Shown in pieces: positions 12,801 through 25,633 of a DNA stretch of 64,000 nucleotides (the first letter of the stretch is position 1; each line of letters starts with the position of its first letter). Both the position numbers and the translations under genes were made by a program. The DNA comes from Taxillus chinensis (lineage: Eukaryota > Streptophyta > Magnoliopsida > Santalales > Loranthaceae): assembly GCA_023512835.1 (NCBI GenBank), contig CM042092.1, positions 11,533,498 to 11,597,497 on the forward strand, written 5' to 3'. The notes under the pieces were generated by a model. It was not told where the DNA came from. It did not search any database and saw only the letters and a program-made list of their open reading frames with translations.

Positions 12801-15800
12801 TGGTTCATTATTCCACCAGAAACCACCATTAGGTCCTGTTTGTTTTTGTTGGTATTCTTTTGGTTTTTAAGTATATGAAAGTAATAAAATTAATATCTAA
12901 TTATATATGTATATTTTAAATTCAAAAATTAGAAAAGCTTGGTAAGGTAAAGATAATGAGACCTTGGTCTTACTCTAAAATTTTCATCTTAAAAATAATT
13001 TAGTATTATAAAATATTTATATTAATAAAAAAAGTTAAAAAATACTGTTGATGGTTACTTTTCAGCTGTCATCGTGGGCCAAATACCCCCTTTGGACTCT
13101 GGCTTGTCAATTAACTTGACTTTTAATTGAAATGAACCAACGCGTTATGGCTGGTGGTGAAGTTTTAATTGTTCAGGGAAATTAAGACAATGGCAGTGTA
13201 GTGATGTCTGTTACTAAGGAGCTAACGGATCAGGTGATCCAGCTTGATTTTTTTTAAGTAGGAATGGTTCCCTCAATCCTAATTCTGAGCCTCTTTTCTT
13301 GTTTTATCGTATAAATTTGGCTCTTTAGTTGAGCATAGTTGAACGTTAGCAATATAGGGCGATGATTTTCTTTGTTCAAATTTGTATTGAGTGCAATACT
13401 TTATTCTATTAAAGCAGGGCGTTTGGTCTCCACAACAAGTTAAGAGTCCATGAGTCTTTGGCTGTTAATGGGAGCTAGGTTTGACTTTGTCTCTTTAAAA
13501 AATTCAATAAGTAGGATCCCTATGGCTGGAATTTGTTCGTTGGTGGGATCTGAGGAGCAATAATTTTTCCAAGTTGGTGTTGTCTTTGTGCATCCATCAT
13601 AACACCAAGTATACTATCAATGAATATACTATCGATGGATGTAATAACAATGGTTTCAAATCCAACATGATATTTTTACCACAATGAGGTTCCGACATGA
13701 TAGCTCCATAAGGATGATTTGCCCAACAAAATAACTTATATCATGATAATGATATGTTGAATGGTTGCACAAAGAAAAAAATAAAGCTCGAATAAAGAAC
13801 TTAAGGAAGTGATATTGGGATGCAAAATTCAAACTTCGTATTAGTTAAAAAAGAGAGTGAAGTTTGGGGTTCAGTTGACAATTCTAAACACGGTAGTGAA
13901 AAGATCATGGTGACCAAGGGAAAAAAGGAGTACTGTTTACATATATTGGCCTTTTTAGCAATACATTCACTGAATACTCCCCTGCAGTATACTGGTCAAG
14001 AGGAAGCTGCCCACTATGTTTAGCCATAATCATAGTTATTAAAGGCGCGCCTAGGCGCAAAACCCAGGCGGGCGCAGGGGTTGCGCCCGCCTTCCTTCCA
14101 GGCGACGCGACATCTGCGAAGCGCAGATTAAGCGCGCTTTTCAGCGCTTCGTCCCCAGGCGCTAGGCGTCGCGAAGGCGCGCCTAGCGCAGACGACGCGA
14201 CGACGCGATCGTCCGTATATATCGAAACGAAAAAGAAAAAAAAAGGAAAGAATATATCGTGTCGTGCGTACCAGCGACGACCTTCGAGGACCTTCAGCGA
14301 GCTTCGGCGACCGCGAACCAGGTGCGTCCGTCGTTCTCTCTTCTCTCTTCTCTCTTCTCTCTTCGGCGACCTTCTGCGACGATGCAGCTCTCTGCGACGA
14401 CGCAGCTCTCTGCGACGAGTCCTGACGACGCAGCTCTCTGCAACGTCGATCTCGGCGATGCGTACCCGGGGCCACGACACTGCGACGCGTCGCATCTTCT
14501 CGCGGTCGTCTCGCACCTCTCTGCAACGCGTTGTCTGTTTTTTTTAATTCCAGCGACGCAAGGCTTTGTTTTTGTTGCTGTTTTTTTTTACTGCTCAATC
14601 TTAATATCTAATAGACTAATACTCATTATTTTTGGGTAGATATTATGAGTTCTGAAAATTTAAGAAGAGATCCAGGTTGGAAGTATGCAACACAAATTAG
14701 TGGCAACAAAAATGCATTCACTTGTAATTTTTGTTCTAAGGTAACCAATGGAGGTATTTATAGAGCCAAGCAACATATAATTGGTGGGCAAAGAAATGCA
14801 AAGGCATGCCTCAAATGTCCAGATCATGTGAAACAAGAAATAAGAGATTACATGGCCAACAAAAAGACAGAGAAAGAACACATGAATATGTTGCTTGACT
14901 TTGATGATGCTGATTTTGGTGAGGATGAAGAAGAAGCAGAAATGCAAGAGATTGAAAGACAAAGTAAAAGTGTTATGAGCTCAGGAGGAAGTAACAAATC
15001 AGTAATAATATGGGCATAATATGGCTATTAGACAACGTACAACCAAGGCACCCGGTAAAGTCACTTTATTTAATAACCTTTCATTTTATTGCTTATTAAA
15101 TGTTACTAATTATAGTTATGATAAACAGCTGAATGGTGGTCTTCATTTGGATCTTCAACTCCAAATTTGCAAAAATTTGCCATCAAAGTTCTAGGCCTCA
15201 CTTGCATTGCATCTGGTTGTGAAAGAAATTGGAGTGTTTTTGAACATGTAAGTAGATGTTCTATTGTATTTGTATCTAAATTTATTTCATGAAATCATGA
15301 ATCACTACATTCTAATTGATTGTAAATTGTAATTTTAAATCTTGTAGATCCATAGCAAGAAGAGAAATAGGCTATCACAAAAGCGCTTAAATGAGTTGGT
15401 ATTTATCAAGTACAATCGAGCTTTGAAGCGCCGATACAATATGCGTGATGTGATAGATCCTATATCATTGAAAGACATAGATGACTCTAATGAGTGGTTG
15501 GTTGGGCGAATGGATGGAGATTCCGATGAGGATGATGATGATCTTGTTTTTGAGGATGATTCCTTGACATGGGGTGATGTTGCTAGTGCTGCGAAGTTGG
15601 CCATAATAGGTTTTATACAAGATCATCATCAAACAAAAGGAGCACACCAAGAGCAGAACCTTCTACCTCTAGGAGCTCCAAGTATTTTACAAGAAGGCCA
15701 AATCAAGTGGAAGAGGAAGAAGAGGCAAATTCAAGAAACAGATGAAGATGATGTTGAAGGTTACAAGTCTAGTGATGGAGATGAAGATGATGATAATGAT

Positions 15801-18800
15801 TTCCTTGATGAGGATTGAGGAGGATGTTTAGATTTATCATTTTGAATATTTATGCTTTTAACTGTTGGGTTGTAATAATTTCACATTTAAGTAGTTTGCT
15901 ATAATTGAGAGTATTGACTTATTTATGTTTAAATTGATGTGTTTATTTCATTAGTATATTTTATAAAAAAATTTAAAGAAAGGTGCGCCTCAGGTCCTTC
16001 AGGCATGCGCTTTTTTTTGCGCCTTGCGCCTAGGCCAGGCCCAGCCTTTGCGCCTTAGGTGCGCCTTGCGCCTTTAATAACTATGGCCATAATTCATCTG
16101 GCCCGCAACAAATAATGGGGGAAGATCACCAATAAAGTGATCTTTCCAGTGGGCATCATGAGCGCTTGCTTGTCTTACTTTTGTTAGTAAAACATCCTTA
16201 TACCAGTGGAAATTGCTTATTGTCAGGCAGTGTAGATTAATCAAAAAATTTCTACTATTATCTAGAAAAAAGTTAGTTTCCTTTGAATGGAGAATAATAG
16301 TTTGGATGAGAGTATAAATGGAATCTTGAGCAGGAGCTATTGTGCCCGGCTCAAGCTTAACAACAGCAAAAATGGAATTTCTTTGATTAGGTGTAAGGAT
16401 GTTATCCCCCAAACCTTTGAGTTCACCGCTGAGACCCACACAGGGCAATAAGTCCTTGATGTTGGGTTTGTTGGATGCTTGGTCTTATTAAGGAAATATA
16501 ATCACTATTGACGGTTGTTGATTCATAGGGAATACCTTCAAAAGCATCTAGGTCATCTCCAAACTCATCTGAGAGAAGGAGTTGACTTATAGTACCAACC
16601 TTTAGTACCAAAGGAATTAAAATAGAATGAGAAGGGAATGACCTAAGGTTTTTTAGTTTATTTTTGAGTCCATCAATAAAATTCCTCTCAAAGCTTACAA
16701 GAATCCTGTGATATGTGACCTACCAAAAAAAAAACAAAACCCTGTGATATGTGATGGATTAATACGGGCAGGAGCAATTTGTGGTATTGCCTGTAATGCA
16801 GGGTTAGGGGTCGTTACCAGCATGGTTATAGCAGGTTGTTTGTCCACTCGTTTAGTCCTCTATGTAGAATCTCCAGGTGTTAGTATAGTTTCCTTGTTTA
16901 AAGATAGCAAATTCACTTTTGGCAGAGTGAGACTGAGATGACCTGAAGTATGTTGCAACAGAGACTAGAGGTAGGGGCAATAACCTGCATGTTATAACAG
17001 GTTGTTCATCTACTTGTTTAGAAACATGAGTCCTTTATGTAGAATCTCTTTATGATGTTGTTTACAAAGGTAATTGAGTGGCCGTTTCGTGGTCAACTTC
17101 TAAGGTAGAGAGGCGAAGTGCCTCTTTGGCTTTTTGTTGTTGACTGCATTCTTGATAATGATTTTCATGATTTCTTCTTTGTTACCAATATGCGAATGAT
17201 ATCATTTTAGTATTCATGGCTTAGTGTTTATAATTAGATGGTGCAAATTGGCTAAAGGCATCTGGTTTTGCTTCATACTTATTCGTAAACTTGGCATTGA
17301 TGGGATAGTTGAATTTTATTGTTCACCAGCGCACTCATTATCGTAGATATGATGACTGTGTTCCTTCCATTCCTTCCACACTATCCAAAAGATGGCTAGT
17401 GGAATCACATGTACAATTCCTTGTAGATCGTTCCAACAATAATCCCAGCGCCCACATGGCCACACGACACCCTAGCCAAGCCGATCATGGCAAAAATAAG
17501 CATTTGAGATGGCTTTTGATCCAATTTGCGCTGATGCAGTGCTCTGGGATTGATCTTGTTGGATACTAAGCATTTGAGATGGCTGATTGAATTATAAAAT
17601 TACATTTCTATAATTATATTAGGATGCTCAACAATTTGTTCTTCTTTAGTGGAATAATCCACCGCAGAAGTAGTGGCTTCTGAAAGAAGTCACTGATCAG
17701 ATAATTAAGTAAAAGACAGTATATTAAAAAAAACAAAGAACACAGAAATTAGGCAGGAGATAGCCATACCCAAGATTGAACATCACTCTATTGAATGATT
17801 TGACGAATGGTGGTGATATTAGCCTTCTTAAGGTTGGTTTCCATAAGGATGGCCAGCCACCCTGAATTAAGGGTCTTGCTTTAGGTGTTAAGGTATTTAA
17901 ATCCTTATAGAATACTTAATATATATTAATATCTCCAACAACCAACCATTCAGTGTTCTTCTACCCCACCTGCATCATTTTCATTCTTCTTCTCCGCTGT
18001 CAAATGGATGATTCACATTCCCAAATACATATATGCTTCATCCATTTAACACGAATAGATTTTTACCCTAAGTTTTAGTTCTTCATGCTATTATGTTGCC
18101 TAATATAGATTTTTCTGTTCAGTTGCGTTTCCAAACCATCCTTATAATCTTTTATTCGTTTTGCTTTTTTGTTTCTTTTCTGCCAGCATGACCACTTTTG
18201 GTTACAGCATTTTGGTAGGAATTAGGCCACTTTACTTTCACTTTATGCTGCTTTATTACTCTTGTAATTTTGAAGTATTGTTTCTCATCTTATGCAGTTT
18301 AGTTGTGGATCCAACTGACTTGATTGAGGGTCTCCACTATTACGAACTCTATGGGTTAGACTGTGAAGCACCATGGCGTGGTCCTCTCTTCAGAGTTCCA
18401 ATTACTATAACAAAGCCTGTGGCTGTAACGGCTCGGCCTCCTATAATTTTATTCCAAGGGATGATGTTTTTACCAGGTTCTTAGTATGTTCTTCATAAAA
18501 CTATATTGTGGGTTTTACATTTATATTATTTTTAGAAATTAGTTGTGTACATTGTTTAGTTTCTCCTTTTTTACATTCCTCCTTGATATATATATATATA
18601 TATGCCACTTTTTATTTTGATTTTTGTTTTTGGGTTTTTGACATTGACTAATCAAAAAATTATGTTATAAGGTTAACCTTGGCGAGATCAATGTTCTTCG
18701 CAATGGTGGACATTTGTAAATGTGTCCAAGCTTTCTGTTAGTTCTTGAGGTTGCATGCAACTAGTTATTTGTTGTTTTTATATTTCAACCTTCAGGAATT

Positions 18801-21800
18801 TTAATGGAGTTTTTTTTTTTAAATTTGTCCTTAAGGTAGCGATGTTGTAAGAGGTTAATCCTTGGGTTTATCAAAGAGTTTGAAAATATATTGTTGCCCA
18901 TGATTCACCTATATGATTGTAACAGGAAATATGTTTGTGTACATGTACTTAGGGCAGAAAAATGATTTTTTTTTTTTTTTTTGGATTTACTTTTTGGTTA
19001 GGCCATATAGAGCGTCGATACATTGAGGTGCCATCTGGTGCTAGCTGGGCTGAGGCAACCATGCAAACTTCAGGGTTTGATACTGCTCGAAAATTTTTTA
19101 TTGATGCTGTTCAGGTAGAGGATGCAATATTGTAGTGAGAAATTTGGATGTGTAGGTTGTTTATCAGATAATACAAATTTTCTATTTTCAGTTATCCCCA
19201 TTGCAAAGGCCTATCAAATATGAGAGTGTTGTCACATTTTCATCACCTACTGCCAAAAGCTTCACCTTTCCCGTAATTGGTGGTCATACAATTGAATTAG
19301 TCATAGCTCAGTTTTGGTCAAGTGGTATCGGAAGTCATGAAACCACAATCATAGATTTTCAGGTATGATTTTATTAATTAGAAACATGTTTTCAGCATTG
19401 TTGAATATGTTATGTATTATTTATCAAGTTATTTAACATAGGCTTAACTTGATTACATGGTGTTGGCTGCATGAATCAATTATTACCTTGCAACTAGACT
19501 TAATTTTATATCCACCAAGAGGGACCTTACAAATAATCCTAAATGAGTTTTAAGTTTGTTTTTAAAAATATTTGTTTCTTTCACGGATGTTCTATTCCAT
19601 CGATATGGAGATCAAGAGAGATGGGACACCTTGAGATGGATCTTTGTCCAAATGACAAGTGTTTCCTCATGTTCATTATGGATTTCCACTGATGGCACAC
19701 AAACCTTTTTGGGATCATATCTTTTGTTTGATTTACCATGTTTTCTTCAAGCTATTTGAACTGTGAAGTGCTAGATGGTACACCTTGAGTGGCACACTAA
19801 CCTTTTTGGGATTCAATCCTTCATTGATTTTCATGTTAATTTTCCTATTAAAGGCAAGGTAGTGTGAACAATTGTTTAAATATGTGTAGGTAGTGCAAAC
19901 TTATAAAAACATGCCCGAAGGCTGTTTTTTCTCCAAATTAGAATCGAAAGTCCCCTTTTCTTGTCTAAGTTGCCACCTGAACCGTTTTTAGAACATTGAA
20001 TGAAGGTTGATGTTTGCCTGCAACGAAATGAGTATTTAATTATTTTTTCAACTTTAGACAAGTTAAAAAGGGGGACAAGTTAACTAGGGTATTTTTGTTT
20101 TAACCGAGAGTCATAGATATTTAGAGTATGTTTGGTATTTACGAATTATTTTTGAAAATATAATTATTTTTTAAAAATAGTAGGTTTAGATGAATTTAAA
20201 AATATTTAGTTTTTAAATTCATTTTTTAAAATATGTGTGTTTCATAGTTGTTTTTAAAAACTATTTTTAACTTTTTTTTGTTTTTCATATTTAAACTCAA
20301 GCCTATTGGAAGATTTTAATATTTTTTATTTTTTATTTTTATTTTATTACTTGGGCTCACTAAATATTATTATTTTTTTGAATTTTTGTGGGCCTAATTT
20401 TAAAAAAATACACACATTTTTAAAACACATTCTTTTTCCTACTAAATCTAATTTATTTTTAAATTACAATTCAATCCGAATTCCAACATATTATAGAAAA
20501 CTGAAATATAAACCAAAAAAGTTCATATCAAATAAACCCTTAAGTAATTACCATAGTTGTAAGAGTGACTCAAGCTATGAGATTCAAATGCTTTGGTGGT
20601 AAAGCAACAACATAACAATCAAAGTGTAATTTAATTAAAAGGAATATAAATCTCATGTACTTGCATAACTATATAGTGTTACCTAACAAATTAAAGTATC
20701 AAACAAAATATACTAAATATTATATATAGAAAAGGGGAGGGATACTCACACATATCAAAAGAATAAACATATTCAGTTCTTACATGAAATGACTAAAATA
20801 CCCTTTAAAACAATAAAAAAACATGTTCGAATACTAATATAATATTTGAAAAATAATGTTCAAACATAAATATTATATTACATTATTCGAATATTATTTT
20901 TTGAATATTATATTAGTGGTTGGATGTTTGTTTTCGAATAAATGGTGATAGAAAAATTAAATGGTGTGTTCGACAAATATATAGAGTAACACTTACGGAA
21001 AATATATGATATTAAATATTGATATTCAAATATATGATTTATGTTCGAATATCAATAATCACACATCATAAAAAAAATTTTTAAGGATATTTTTATAATT
21101 TTACAGAGAATTTAAAATATTTTATGGGTGTGTTTGTCCATTTGGTGGGTGCAGTTATCCTTACCCTTATGGAAAATTAGAGTAACACTATAGTCTCACA
21201 ATTTCATGATAAATTAGTTATAATCCTTGAGGAATCAGCCTGTGGTTTAATGAGATAGCATACGGTATAAGGGTGTGATTAATGAGATAGCAAGCAGTTT
21301 TGCTAACCTATGCGCTAAATGTATTCGGAAATCGGAACAGATATTTGAGGAAATATGCAACAGTTGACCTTCAACAAATGGTTATAATTAGGTATGGCCT
21401 CCTCATCTTTTTGAGTATAGGCACACGAGCTTAGTGGAGAACACCATGATACTCAACAAATGAAATAAATGAAAATTTTCTTTGACTAGCAAAATGAAGA
21501 CATTTAATAACACAAGCATATTGTGTATGGATTTCAGAAAAGAAATTGCGTAAGCGGTGAAAGTTACCATGAAAAGGTAACTTTTACCGAAGAAGGTAAC
21601 AATTTACCGAAGAACAAGACACGGATGACTAGGCCCCCGGTGTATTAACTTGGAGGGCTGGGACATGCTGATTTGAATTATAAATAAACGACCTTCACTG
21701 GTGCTTTCTGAGTTCAAGTGTTTCTGACCGAAAAGATTTAACAAATTTATTATTAGACACAAGTAATATGTCACAAAATTTTAGCAGAATGGTGGCCTAG

Positions 21801-24800
21801 AAGACAATGCATACGAAAGCTACCATCAGTCTGCGGTACAACTATTGCCACAACATTGTTATCCATGGAGTAGAGAGCCCCTGATTCATCATCACTAACA
21901 ACTCTCACACCTGTTGTCAGATTCTGTACGATACAAGAGTTAGAAGAAAAGATGACGTGATGGATTGAAGTTTTACTAGAATGCTAACTAGTAACAAACT
22001 CAACGGAAACTCTGGTAAATAAAAAACCGGAGACAGAGAGTGAAGTTTTTTGTTGTTACTCTAATATCAATAAGAGGAATGAGAATCATCAGCTTGAAGA
22101 AGGACTACCTGTGTATGTTGCGGCCCGTACAAAAGGTTAGTGAGAGCAAAGAAATTCCTTATACTCTGAATGAAAGACAGAAAAAGTGCCTCACTCTCCC
22201 AAAGAGGATTAGACGAGACCACTCATAACATAGGGAGCTTGCAAACCACACAACTTGGGATACATATCATAAGTAATCCACAATATAGCTATTAAGGTGA
22301 CTAATAATGAGAACATGCACCATGACTACCTCCATAGGTGCCACAAAAATGCCACCTGATGGACCACAAGTAGGACTACGCTGGAGACATTTTATTTTGA
22401 CCACACTACAACAAACTACATTTGTCCCAGATTTCCTTACCATTATTAAGGCCTGTAAGTTGGTCCCAAATTGATTCATCCATACTTTTCCATAAAAGTG
22501 TACAAAGGCCACCGTTCTGGATTTCCCAAGTCACCAAGATCGTATCATCAGTAGGAACAATAATGAATCTGAAGGATAAGGCAACTAGAGTTTGGGATGG
22601 TCATGATGGCAAAAGATATCGAACACAACCAAATTCACACAAGGCCGCACACACCATGAACACTATACAACGCCCAATCACCACCATAAACAATCACTAG
22701 AGCATAGAAGCATGATGATAGAATCTGGTTTATTGGAGAAATAGAGAAGGTAACCTGAACCCTTAACCACCACAACAAGCAAGAATGTCATCCTCTTTGG
22801 TCGTATATTACAATTGTAGCCTGAGGAGGCCTATGCATGATTGATGCACACAAGATCGATGGTCACAGAATCAAAACTGACCAGCAGGAAGCATCACGAG
22901 AACTGCTGGTCGAAGAAATGAGGTGACACTGCAACAGTTGGCAACAAGGCGACAAAAAGCAATGCGAAGGTATTATGATTGTAGAGATAACAGAGTCTGA
23001 TGGCTGGAGATCATTGCCAAAGAAGCTCCAGTAGGGCTGCTGTCATTGACGTTGTTAGTGTTTCCACATGGGAATATCAATGCTCATGTGATGGCTCCCT
23101 CTCAACAATATGTTTTGTTTTTGTATTTTTAGAAAGAAATTGGTGAATAATGAATTCTCAGCATGTGTTAACTGAAGTGTCTCTTACGTATTTATTGTTA
23201 CATATTCCATTGTAACAATAATGACCTCCAATATGGCGGTATATTACATATTGGGTTAATAAGTCTTCCATATTCTAGTTTATTTAATGAAGTATTCGTA
23301 TTGTTGAAATGAAGTATAATAATATCTTTTATTTTGTGGCAACGTTGAAATGAAGGTATTCATTTTTGTGAACCAGAGAAACAGAAAAATAAAATAAAAT
23401 GAGACCTTATCTATCAATACCTCCAAAATTTGAGAGGGTAAATTATCTCATTAACAGTATTTTTCCCCCCGTTATACTTTTACTTGTTGCTTTGCCATTT
23501 TAAGGTGGGGTTTCATGGGATTAGTGCCAACAAGGAGGAAATATTACTTGATGGTAGTGAAGCTCCTGTAAGAATTGATGTTGAAGCTTTGCTGTCTTCA
23601 GAGAAGCTTGTTCCAATAGCTATTTTAGACAAGGTGAACCATGTATTTTTGTTTAGATACTGAGATTCATGCATTTTTCTTTCTGACTCCATAACATGTT
23701 GCTCGATAGGTGTGATTTGTAATTGTGTCTAATTTTGCTTTTCCTATCCATTTTACAGATAAGGGTTATGTACCCTCCTACTGAAACAAAGATCACTGCT
23801 CTACCAACAAGTCGGGATAAACTGCCATCTGGCAAACAAAGTCTTGCTCTGACATTATTGTGAGTCTTTGTGCTTAGGTTTACTCATTGTTCATTTGTTT
23901 GCTTGGAACATTTTCTCCCAATTCTTTATTACGTTGGTTTTGCAGATACAAGTTCAGATTGGAGGATGGTGCTGAAATTAGACCTCATTTTCCTTTACTT
24001 AATGACCGCATATATGACACTAAGTTTGAATCTCAGTTTTATATGATAACAGATTTAAACAAGGTACTTTGTGTTCATAAACTATAAAGATGAATTGTTT
24101 AAATTGTAACATGATTTTTTCTCAATTTTTAAAAATTTGGCTTCATTATTTAAGTTATTTTCAGAAACTCTTTGTTTGATCTCAATATAATCTTTAGTAA
24201 TAATTTTGGGGCTTTGTATGGTTGTTATAATTGTTTGAATCAGTATATACCCTTCCAATCAGCTTCTCTAACTTCAAAATCCTTGACAGTTCACTGCAAT
24301 CAAGTGTTATGTGTTAAGACTCACTGAAACTATTAGCTTGAACTAATACTTACTGTAAATTATAAACTCCTTTTGGTTAGTTACCAAGTACCAACTTCCC
24401 TATATAGATATTATCATATCTGACTTATAGTCACCTTTCATCAGCACCAACTAGAAGGCACGCAACACCAACTGGATGACTAGCTACAACTGACAAGTCT
24501 TAGAAAGATTTCTTTTAAATCAATCAGCTAATGGCTTATTAATTCATGCAAGAATATTAATGCATGTAAGTAGGAATACAAGATATACATGGTTTGGTCA
24601 ATGTGTGACCTATTTCATCGCTGGTGAGATCACGACCTATACCAAGGCAATCCAGTGTAATATGATGTAGAGGCACCGACCTCTTATGCACTATCTATAG
24701 CAAATACAAAGCAATATTGATCAGAGGATCTAACACCAACTGGTCTCCCTTTTTTTTTTTATAAGTGAAGAAACTTTATTGAACAAACAAAGCATACAAG

Positions 24801-25600
24801 AAGTGCACAAGAACAAACTTACAAACAACCTAGAGAAACAAGTACAAAAAAGTAATCATCTTAGAACATCTCCAATAGGTAAGCTATTCCATTAGCTATA
24901 GTCAAATATAAATGAAATTTAGTTCCAATAGATCAATTATACTACTAGTTATAGCAATAAGTTTAGGTAAATTTACTTAAATTTATAGCTTTTAGCTAAG
25001 ATGCCACATTACTCAATTATTTTAAAAATCTAAATTATCCTTCTCTATTTCACGCGTCTCCCCCCCATTGCCCTGTCCCCTTACGCTGCCCCTCCTCCAT
25101 CGCAGCGCCACTGCCCTCCTTCATCGCAGGGTCACCGTCCTCTTCCTCCCTCCCTGTGTCTCCGCACTCCCCCTCCCTCCCCTACGTTTGCAGCGTTTCA
25201 TGTGTCTCTCCCCCCATGGGCCAGTCCCCTTGCGTCGCCTCCTCCTCCGTCACTGCCCCACCGCCCTCCCCCTCCCTCACCGCGTTGTTGCCCTCCTCCT
25301 ACCTCCCCGCGTCACTCACGCCGCCACCCTCCCCACATCGCCTCTCCCTCCCCACGTTTCTGGGTTTCAAAAATAAAAAGGAAGCTTTTAGCTGCCCAAA
25401 ACACCTTTTGATCTAGAGTCGATTCACAAAATAGAAATTAAGAGCTGATGCAACGGTGAAGGACTGAGTCATGAAATTTTGTGGATTGATGGATGAGGCC
25501 ATGACGGAATGGAATCGAAAGAATTGGGAGGGGATGTTGTCAGCACACAATCTGAGGGTGGGTGGCTCGCTCGTGGGGAATGTAGAGAGAGAAAAGGTGA

Positions 25601-25633
<33 letters not shown>

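Larger units (their letters stand above)
14031..16085 (+). mobile_element. hAT transposon, internally deleted, with intact ends
   Basis: 2055 bp bounded by perfect 18-bp terminal inverted repeats (CATAGTTATTAAAGGCGC and its complement) and flanked by an exact 8-bp target duplication GCCATAAT at 14023-14030 and 16086-16093. Both ends are GC-rich with ggcgcgcctaggcgc-type subterminal repeats. Inside, in TPP2 sense, are a BED-type zinc-finger exon (14645-15019) and the C-terminal dimerisation region (about 15128-15818). The middle of the transposase is missing, so it is non-autonomous. It sits in TPP2 intron 11, inside the pararetrovirus/gag-like relic. Confidence 0.93.
13905..17060 (-). mobile_element. 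Pararetrovirus- or gag-like relic, split by a hAT insertion
   Basis: A minus-strand open stretch at 16094-16611 contains segments like [37 protein letters not shown] and [14 protein letters not shown]. These resemble the capsid/gag region of plant endogenous pararetroviruses or related retroelements. After the hAT element and one target duplicate are removed, similarity seems to continue at 13905-14022 ([13 protein letters not shown]). A Pro-rich stretch with two similar copies of [16 protein letters not shown] lies at 16800-17030. Frames are shifted and stops occur, so this is a decayed relic. The family call is from memory and is tentative. Confidence 0.45.

Noticed and set aside
14128..14639. 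Long Arg/Ser-rich open frames on both strands in the GC-rich hAT end (up to 203 codons)
   Set aside because: They run through cgacgcagctctc minisatellite DNA, are open in several frames at once and cross the transposon boundary.
25068..25416. Pro/Ser-rich open frames in three frames
   Set aside because: Products of CCCTCCC-type low-complexity DNA inside a Tourist-like element; no motif and no codon structure.
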